Below, piece by piece: positions 54,660 to 60,462 of a stretch of DNA of 60,462 nucleotides. The first letter of the stretch is position 1, and every line of letters begins with the position of its first letter. This DNA is from Lacinutrix sp. C3R15 (GTDB lineage Bacteria > Bacteroidota > Bacteroidia > Flavobacteriales > Flavobacteriaceae). The notes under the pieces are model-generated. The model was not told the origin of the DNA and searched no databases. It saw nothing but the letters and a program-made list of their open reading frames with translations. Location: NCBI RefSeq assembly GCF_018860825.1, contig NZ_JAHKPZ010000005.1:1-60462 (forward strand), written 5' to 3'. The position numbers and the translations under genes are program-made.

Positions 54660-56861
54660 CTAATTAGCCACTTCACTTATAAACTTAATTCTATACAAAC
54701 GTAGTTCTTCATCATCATAATCACCATCAAACTCTTCAATAGCAACATCTATTTTATCGGTTTCAGACTCCATAAAATAGTCATGAATTTCTTCTTGTTG
54801 GTCATCGTCTAAAATATCATTTATCCAATAATCAATATTCAATTTGGTTCCAGAAAATACAATAGCTTCCATTTCTTTAATAAAAGAAGCCATTTCCATT
54901 CCTTTTGCAGATGCAATATCACTTAATGGTAATTTTCTATCTACATTCTGAATAATATAAAGTTTTAATGCAGAGTTACTTCCTGTAGATTTAACTACCA
55001 TATCATCTGGTCTAATAATATCGTTTTCTTCTACATATTTAGCAATAAGCGCTACAAAATCTTTACCATATTTTTTTGCTTTTCCATCTCCTACACCATG
55101 TACATTAGAAAGTTCTGCTAACGAAATTGGATATTTTAAAGACATATCTTCTAGTGAAGGATCTTGAAAAATCACAAATGGAGGCACTCCTAGCTTTTTA
55201 GCATTTTTCTTACGCAAATCTTTTAGCATTGCCATTAATGCAGCATCTGCTACTGCACCACCACCTTTAGATTGTGTAATTATAGAATCATCTGTAGTTT
55301 CATTAAAAACATGATCTTCAGTCATCATAAAAGACACGGGGTTTTCAATAAAATCTTTACCAGCTGGTTTTAATTTTATAACACCATACGTTTCTATATC
55401 TTTTTTTAATAATCCTGCAACTAGTGCTTGTCTTATTAAAGCCATCCAATATATTTTATCATGGTTTTTTCCTGAACCAAAAAACGGTTGTTCATTGGTT
55501 TTATGTGAGTTTATTAAGGCATTTTCTTTACCTATAATAACGTTTACTAAATCTTTAGACTTATATTTTTCATTGGTGCTGGCAACAATTTTTAAAGCCA
55601 ATTGCACATCTTCTTTTGCTTCTTGTTGTTTTTTAGGATAACGCACATTATCATCCATATCACCACCTTCTCCTGTTTCATTATCAAAAGCTTCACCAAA
55701 ATAATGCAGTATAAACTTTCTTCTAGAAATTGATGTTTCTGCAAAGGCAACCACTTCTTGTAATAAAGCATGACCTATTTCTTGTTCGGCAACTGGTTTG
55801 CCAGACATAAATTTTTCTAACTTTTCTATATCTTTATATGCATAATAAGCCAAACAATGCCCTTCACCACCATCACGTCCTGCTCTTCCGGTTTCCTGGT
55901 AATAACTTTCAATACTTTTTGGTATATCATGATGTATTACAAAACGCACATCTGGTTTGTCAATTCCCATACCAAAGGCTATAGTTGCAACAACAACATC
56001 AATGTCTTCCATTAAAAACATATCTTGATGTTTAGACCTAGTTTTAGCATCTAAACCTGCATGATAAGGCACTGCTTTAATACCATTTACCTGTAACGCT
56101 TGAGCAAGTTCTTCTACGCGTTTTCTACTTAAACAATAAACAATACCTGATTTACCTTCGTTTTGTTTTATAAATCGAATAATATCTGCATCTACAGTTT
56201 TGGTTTTTGGTCGTATTTCATAATATAAATTGGGTCTATTAAAAGAGGCTTTAAAAGTCTTAGCATCAGACATGCCAAGGTTTTTCAATATATCTTCTTG
56301 TACTTTTGGTGTAGCTGTAGCAGTAAGACCTATAATAGGAATATTATCTCCTATACGTTGAATAATATTTCTTAAATTTCTGTATTCTGGTCTAAAGTCA
56401 TGTCCCCATTCACTAATACAATGAGCTTCATCTACAGCCATAAAAGAAATTTTAACGGTTCGAAGAAACTCTACATTATCTTCTTTTGTTAAAGATTCTG
56501 GAGCTACATACAATAGTTTAGTAATACCATTTGTAATATCCTGTTTTACCTGTTTTACTTCTGTTTTGTTCAGTGAAGAATTTAAAACATGAGCAACACC
56601 ATCGTGTTCAGAGACACTACGTATAGCATCTACTTGGTTTTTCATTAAAGCTATTAATGGAGAAACAACTATTGCTGTTCCCTCTTGCATTAAAGCAGGC
56701 AGTTGGTAACATAAAGATTTACCTCCTCCTGTTGGCATTATAACAAAAGTGTTTTGTCCAGATAAAATACTCTGTATTACACCTTCTTGCAATCCTTTAA
56801 ACTTACCAAAGCCAAAATATTTTTTTAGGGAGACTTGTAAGTCCTTTTCAGTAATAGACAT
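54660..56861 (-). CDS. recQ: ATP-dependent DNA helicase RecQ lacking zinc-site cysteines
   Basis: 733 aa. Helicase core: Walker A PTGGGKS (43-49), DEAH box VDEAHCISEWGHDFRPEY (143-160), TATATP (180-185) and QETGRAGRD (322-330). The RecQ-Ct winged-helix follows at about 410-515, and an HRDC domain at about 540-620. The zinc-binding subdomain is altered. Relative to E. coli Cys380/397/400/403, the first Cys is Ser379 (SISRRKFILHYFGE) and the segment 391-410 contains no Cys but Asp/Glu/Gly (GGDMDDN). Helices and the YFGE motif are retained, so the fold may be kept without zinc or with another contact. Repairs stalled forks and unwinds recombination intermediates. Confidence 0.95.
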   Translation of the reverse strand: MSITEKDLQVSLKKYFGFGKFKGLQEGVIQSILSGQNTFVIMPTGGGKSLCYQLPALMQEGTAIVVSPLIALMKNQVDAIRSVSEHDGVAHVLNSSLNKTEVKQVKQDITNGITKLLYVAPESLTKEDNVEFLRTVKISFMAVDEAHCISEWGHDFRPEYRNLRNIIQRIGDNIPIIGLTATATPKVQEDILKNLGMSDAKTFKASFNRPNLYYEIRPKTKTVDADIIRFIKQNEGKSGIVYCLSRKRVEELAQALQVNGIKAVPYHAGLDAKTRSKHQDMFLMEDIDVVVATIAFGMGIDKPDVRFVIHHDIPKSIESYYQETGRAGRDGGEGHCLAYYAYKDIEKLEKFMSGKPVAEQEIGHALLQEVVAFAETSISRRKFILHYFGEAFDNETGEGGDMDDNVRYPKKQQEAKEDVQLALKIVASTNEKYKSKDLVNVIIGKENALINSHKTNEQPFFGSGKNHDKIYWMALIRQALVAGLLKKDIETYGVIKLKPAGKDFIENPVSFMMTEDHVFNETTDDSIITQSKGGGAVADAALMAMLKDLRKKNAKKLGVPPFVIFQDPSLEDMSLKYPISLAELSNVHGVGDGKAKKYGKDFVALIAKYVEENDIIRPDDMVVKSTGSNSALKLYIIQNVDRKLPLSDIASAKGMEMASFIKEMEAIVFSGTKLNIDYWINDILDDDQQEEIHDYFMESETDKIDVAIEEFDGDYDDEELRLYRIKFISEVAN

Positions 56862-56956
56862 GTATTATTTTTAATATTAAAATTATTATAAAAATACACT
56901 AAATTCTTTTTGCTATTAATTAGTAGTGTATATAATCAACCTCATTAATTTTTCGT

Positions 56957-56964
56957 TAACTTTG
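56957..56964 (+). promoter_or_regulatory. -7 box for kdsD
   Basis: TAACTTTG, about 95 bases before the kdsD start; no matching TTG at the ideal distance. Confidence 0.4.
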
Positions 56965-57058
56965 CAGCTCATTTTGTATGTCTACAAATTGAATTTAATT
57001 GACCAACATTAAAGATAAAAAAATCTTTATTAGCAACAACTTAAAAAACTCATAAATT

Positions 57059-58024
57059 TTGAGCAATATACATTCTATTATTTCTACAGCAAAGCAAACT
57101 ATTGAGTTAGAGAGCAAAGCAATTTTAAATTTATCGCATTTAGTAAATGATAATTTTGCTGAAGCCGTTAACCTTATTTACAACTCTAAAGGTAGAGTAA
57201 TTATTACAGGAATTGGTAAAAGTGCTATTATTGCTACTAAAATTGTAGCTACTTTAAACTCTACAGGTACACCAGCTGTTTTTATGCATGCTGCAGATGC
57301 TATTCATGGAGATTTAGGCTTAATTTTAAAAGATGATGTGGTTATTTGCATTTCTAAAAGCGGAAACACGCCAGAAATTAAAGTACTTGTGCCTTTAATT
57401 ATGAGTGCAGGTAATAAAATGATTGCCATAACAGGTAATAAAGATTCCTTTTTAGGACTGCAAGCAGATTATGTTTTAAATGCTTTTGTAGAAAAAGAAG
57501 CTTGCCCAAACAACCTTGCGCCTACAACCAGTACTACTGCACAATTAGTGCTTGGTGATGCACTTGCTGTTTGTTTATTAGAACTACGTGGTTTTTCTAG
57601 TAATGACTTTGCTAAATACCATCCAGGTGGCGCTTTAGGTAAAAAATTATATTTACGTGTTCAGGATATTTCTTCGGTAAACCAAAAACCAAAAGTATCT
57701 CTTAGTACTAGTATTAAAGAAGTAATTGTTGAAATTACCGAAAAAATGCTTGGAGTAACTGCTGTAGTAGAAAATGAAAAAATTATTGGTATTATTACAG
57801 ATGGTGATTTACGTAGAATGTTAAGTAAAGTAGACGATTTCTCTACACTTACTGCTAAAGATATTATGAGCGAAAACCCAAAACGCATAGATGTTAATGC
57901 AATGGCTGTAGATGCTATGGAGGTTCTAGAAACCTATGGCATTTCGCAAATATTGGTAGAAGAAAATGGTAATTATGCTGGTGTGGTACACGTACATGAT
58001 TTAATAAGAGAAGGGATTATATAA
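57059..58024 (+). CDS. kdsD: arabinose-5-phosphate isomerase (KdsD/KpsF family)
   Basis: 321 aa. SIS isomerase domain (about 30-170) with GRVIITGIGKS, STGTPAVFMHAADAIHGDLG and CISKSGNTPE, the signature of sugar-phosphate isomerases making D-arabinose-5-phosphate for Kdo. Two CBS domains follow (about 200-320). The start is TTG 57059; no ATG lies nearby. Its stop overlaps the tatC start (TAATG), so both are translated together. Kdo feeds the lipopolysaccharide that LptB (59375) helps export. Confidence 0.95.
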   Translation: MSNIHSIISTAKQTIELESKAILNLSHLVNDNFAEAVNLIYNSKGRVIITGIGKSAIIATKIVATLNSTGTPAVFMHAADAIHGDLGLILKDDVVICISKSGNTPEIKVLVPLIMSAGNKMIAITGNKDSFLGLQADYVLNAFVEKEACPNNLAPTTSTTAQLVLGDALAVCLLELRGFSSNDFAKYHPGGALGKKLYLRVQDISSVNQKPKVSLSTSIKEVIVEITEKMLGVTAVVENEKIIGIITDGDLRRMLSKVDDFSTLTAKDIMSENPKRIDVNAMAVDAMEVLETYGISQILVEENGNYAGVVHVHDLIREGII

Positions 58025-58866
58025 TGGCTAAAAAAAATGTAAACGAGATGTCTTTTCTAGACCATCTTGAAGATTTAAGATGGCATCTAGTACGTATTTG
58101 TATTGCTATAGTACTTTGTGCTATTGTAGCTTTTTTATTTAAAAGTTTTATTTTTGATGTTATTATTCTTGGCCCTAAAGATATGGCTTTCCCTACCTAC
58201 AGATGGTTGTGTAGCGTTAGTGAATTAATAGGTATAGAAGATTCTTCTTTTTGCGGTGAAAGCTTTCCGTTTCAAATTCAAAGTAGAACCCTTGCTGGCC
58301 AGTTTTCTGCGCATTTATGGACTTCTATATACGCTGGTTTCATCATATCTTTTCCTTATACATTATACCAACTTTGGGCATTTATAAGTCCTGGTATGCA
58401 TGAAAATGAACGCAAACACTCTAGTGGCTTTATCATTATATCTTCTTTTTTATTTTTTCTAGGAGTGCTTTTTGGGTATTATATAGTAACCCCGTTATCT
58501 ATTAATTTTCTAGGTACCTACTCTGTTAGTCAAGAAGTACATAATGATTTTGACTTGTCAAGCTATATTGGTCTGGTAAGGGCTACTGTTATAGCTTCCG
58601 GATTAATTTTTGAGCTTCCTATTATTATATACTTTTTAACCAAAGTAGGTCTTGTAACACCAGAATTCTTAAAAAAATACAGAAAATACGCCCTAGTAAT
58701 AGTGCTTATTCTTTCGGCAATCATAACACCTCCAGATATAGCAAGTCAAATTATTGTTGCCATACCTATATTAATACTATACCAAGTAAGTATTTATATT
58801 TCAAAAATTGTAGTAAAAAGAGAGGCTAAAAAAAATCCTGATAATAAAATAAAAAAGCATGTCTAA
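58024..58866 (+). CDS. tatC: twin-arginine translocase subunit TatC
   Basis: 280 aa with six membrane segments. The N-terminal FLDHLEDLRWHLVR motif (11-24) and the conserved FxPF-like periplasmic SPGMHENER region (near residue 125) are diagnostic. It is the receptor for folded proteins carrying twin-Arg signals. TatA is not adjacent. The stop overlaps the AhpD-like gene by 8 bases. The Lys-rich C-terminal tail is cytoplasmic. Confidence 0.96.
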   Translation: MAKKNVNEMSFLDHLEDLRWHLVRICIAIVLCAIVAFLFKSFIFDVIILGPKDMAFPTYRWLCSVSELIGIEDSSFCGESFPFQIQSRTLAGQFSAHLWTSIYAGFIISFPYTLYQLWAFISPGMHENERKHSSGFIIISSFLFFLGVLFGYYIVTPLSINFLGTYSVSQEVHNDFDLSSYIGLVRATVIASGLIFELPIIIYFLTKVGLVTPEFLKKYRKYALVIVLILSAIITPPDIASQIIVAIPILILYQVSIYISKIVVKREAKKNPDNKIKKHV

Positions 58867-59209
58867 TATAGTAAACGAATTTAATGCATATCGTTCTAAG
58901 ATGAATGATAAAATTCTTGCAGATAATAATAAAGTAATTAAACGCATTTTTAATTTAGACACTAACGCTTTCGCGGAAGGAACGCTAGATAAAAAAACCA
59001 AAGAACTTTTAGGGCTTGTTGCCTCTATGGTGTTACGTTGTGACGATTGTGTAAAATACCATTTAGAAGCATGCTACAAAGAAGGACTCACCAAACAACA
59101 GGTAGTTGAATCTTTAAGTATTGCTAATCTGGTTGGTGGTACTATTGTAATTCCTCACTTAAGAAGAGCCTATGAATATTGGGATGCTTTAGAAGAAGCC
59201 CAAGGTTAA
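58859..59209 (+). CDS. AhpD-like carboxymuconolactone decarboxylase-family protein
   Basis: 116 aa. CMD fold with the redox motif CDDC in LRCDDCVKYHLEACYKEG (about 58-75) and a following His, as in AhpD-type alkylhydroperoxidases. The acidic residues upstream (EGTLDKKTKELLGLVAS) complete the active site pattern. Located at the end of the kdsD-tatC unit with an 8-base overlap. Likely an antioxidant thiol enzyme. Confidence 0.88.
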   Translation: MSNIVNEFNAYRSKMNDKILADNNKVIKRIFNLDTNAFAEGTLDKKTKELLGLVASMVLRCDDCVKYHLEACYKEGLTKQQVVESLSIANLVGGTIVIPHLRRAYEYWDALEEAQG

Positions 59210-59374
59210 ACTTTACTTAAATTGCTAGTGTACACTCCATAGTATTATGGTTTTTACTATTTTTAGCCACATATATGGCAATTATAAAACAAGCATGCTA
59301 AAAATGTTATCTTTAAAAAAGATAGATTAACAGCAAAAAGCATGTAACAAATAAACAACAATAGATCTAAACAT

Positions 59375-60115
59375 ATGAAACTTAGAGCAGAACATTTAAT
59401 GAAGTCTTATAACGGACGAAAAGTGGTAAAAGACGTTTCTTTAGAAGTAAATCAAGGAGAAATTGTTGGTCTTTTAGGTCCTAATGGTGCAGGAAAAACA
59501 ACTTCTTTTTACATGATTGTTGGACTGATAAAACCTAATGGTGGAAACATATATTTAGAAGATACAAATATTACAAAATACCCAATGTACAAACGTGCAC
59601 AAAACGGTATTGGCTATCTAGCGCAAGAAGCATCGGTTTTCAGAAAACTAAGTATTGAAGATAATATTTTAAGTGTATTACAGCTTACCAAATTAAGCAA
59701 AAAAGAACAACATGATAAAATGGAATCTTTAATTGAAGAATTTGGCTTAGGACATATTCGTAAAAGCAGAGGAGATTTACTTTCTGGTGGAGAACGTAGA
59801 CGTACCGAAATTGCACGTGCACTTGCTACAGATCCTAACTTTATTTTATTAGATGAACCCTTTGCTGGTGTAGATCCCGTTGCTGTTGAAGATATTCAAC
59901 GTATTGTGGCGCAACTTACTAAAAAGAATATTGGTATTTTAATTACAGACCACAACGTACAAGAAACACTTGCCATTACAGACAGAACCTATTTAATGTT
60001 TGAAGGTGGTATCTTAAAAGCTGGAAAACCAGAAGAACTTGCCGAAGATGAAATGGTTAGAAAAGTATACTTAGGGCAAAACTTTGAGCTTAGAAGAAAA
60101 AAATTAGATTTTTAA
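59375..60115 (+). CDS. lptB: LPS export ABC transporter ATPase LptB
   Basis: 246 aa. ABC ATPase with Walker [10 protein letters not shown] (34-42), signature LSGGERRR (about 136-143), Walker [10 protein letters not shown] and H-loop TDHNV. The [12 protein letters not shown] and VEDIQRIV segments and the length mark LptB. It powers LPS extraction with LptF/LptG, of which one gene lies at 21070-22146. It is preceded by a 165-base spacer and is probably separately transcribed. Confidence 0.95.
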   Translation: MKLRAEHLMKSYNGRKVVKDVSLEVNQGEIVGLLGPNGAGKTTSFYMIVGLIKPNGGNIYLEDTNITKYPMYKRAQNGIGYLAQEASVFRKLSIEDNILSVLQLTKLSKKEQHDKMESLIEEFGLGHIRKSRGDLLSGGERRRTEIARALATDPNFILLDEPFAGVDPVAVEDIQRIVAQLTKKNIGILITDHNVQETLAITDRTYLMFEGGILKAGKPEELAEDEMVRKVYLGQNFELRRKKLDF

Positions 60116-60172
60116 TCATTGTTTATTACTCCGCTTTCTATCTTAAAATAGCTTTTAGTAGTTATCCTTGCT

Positions 60173-60199
60173 GTCATTCCTGCGCAAGCAGGAATCCAT
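60173..60199. repeat. palindromic repeat copy 1
   Basis: GTCATTCCTGCGCAAGCAGG followed by AATCCAT; the core ATTCCTGC / GCAGGAAT is an inverted repeat. First of four copies after lptB. Confidence 0.85.
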
Positions 60200-60234
60200 T
60201 TTCTCAATCTTAAACTCCACACTGTTACATTCTT

Positions 60235-60260
60235 GTCATTCCTGCGCAGGCAGGAATCCA
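60235..60260. repeat. palindromic repeat copy 2
   Basis: Same unit as copy 1 with one change in the loop (GCGCAGGC); starts exactly 62 bases after copy 1. Confidence 0.85.
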
Positions 60261-60333
60261 CACACAACTAACTTTTTATACAATAAACAGGAATATGTAA
60301 AATTCGCATTCCTTACATAAATAATACAAACTT

Positions 60334-60360
60334 GTCATTCCTGCGCAAGCAGGAATCCAT
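60334..60360. repeat. palindromic repeat copy 3
   Basis: Identical to copy 1 over the unit. Confidence 0.85.
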
Positions 60361-60395
60361 TATACAAACATTAAACACCAGACTATTATACCCTT

Positions 60396-60422
60396 ATCAT
60401 TCCTACAAAATCAAGAATCCAT
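60396..60422. repeat. palindromic repeat copy 4 (degenerate)
   Basis: ATCATTCCTACAAAATCAAG followed by AATCCAT; core palindrome partly lost. Starts exactly 62 bases after copy 3. Confidence 0.7.
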
Positions 60423-60462
60423 AATGTTTAATTTTAAATTCACTCACTAAGTTATCCCTGCT

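Noticed and set aside
60173-60422. Four regularly placed repeats resembling a short CRISPR array
   Set aside because: The spacers are related to each other, spacing is 62/99/62, the repeat is a mobile-type palindrome, and no cas gene is present.

Overview
This window is a stretch of a low-GC Bacteroidota chromosome, almost certainly Flavobacteriaceae. The reasons are: the gene families (type IX secretion C-terminal sorting domains, Flavobacteria-type threonyl-tRNA synthetase/IF-3/L35/L20 order, cyclophilin-FKBP fusion, MoxR plus SurA-like cluster, bacillithiol-transferase-like protein), the near absence of Shine-Dalgarno sequences, and Bacteroidota-type promoters (TTG, about 19 bases, then TAnnTTTG). 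I cannot name the genus.

Layout: 1-529 is a gene-free leader with structured DNA and the thrS promoter. 530-3747 is the translation operon thrS-infC-rpmI-rplT; infC can only start at a non-canonical AUA codon. 3847-12759 is an accessory-looking block: a HAD phosphatase, an exported papain-like protease with a DUF4384-like domain, a lipoprotein, a minus-strand pair (70-residue acidic Cys/Asp/Ser peptide plus a JmjC/cupin_4 oxygenase), and a plus-strand trio (HExxH protease with Sel1 repeats, CHASE2 membrane protein, FecR-like exported protein). 12845-23295 is mainly minus-strand housekeeping: EF-hand protein, 'asparagine synthetase B'-named exported protein, sulfotransferase/class-IV aminotransferase pair, AI-2E transporter, dnaB, accA, EamA exporter, LptF/G permease, tgt.

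23484-28323 holds small genes (outer-membrane barrel, FKBP lipoprotein, S4 protein, phosphoribosyltransferase, aroK), a tandemly duplicated tRNA-Lys transcription unit, tRNA-Leu, a broken T9SS sorting-domain remnant and a TlpA thioredoxin. 28543-33813 carries two different aconitases side by side. 34241-39416 is a minus-strand envelope-folding operon of two SurA/PpiC-type isomerases, a related lipoprotein and a MoxR ATPase. 39675-51866 is mixed: type II NADH dehydrogenase, ECF sigma factor, acyltransferase, CoA-type Nudix hydrolase, cyclophilin lipoprotein, M3 peptidase, TRIC channel, divergent dps/oxyR, cupin, DinB-like transferase. 51956-53425 is a mobile-element scar: an IS3-type and an IS1182-type transposase remnant flank an intact T9SS-cargo gene. 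53534-60115 is housekeeping again: cyclophilin-FKBP fusion, recQ, kdsD-tatC-AhpD-like, lptB. The window ends in a cluster of palindromic GTCATTCCTGCGCA-type repeats.

Most noteworthy: the acidic peptide/JmjC pair as a candidate peptide-modification system; loss of the structural zinc cysteines in both Tgt and RecQ; an aminotransferase whose Schiff-base lysine position appears to be Asn; the IS-flanked T9SS cargo gene; and the paired palindromic repeats at the right edge. All functional statements come from reading motifs by eye; no searches were run.
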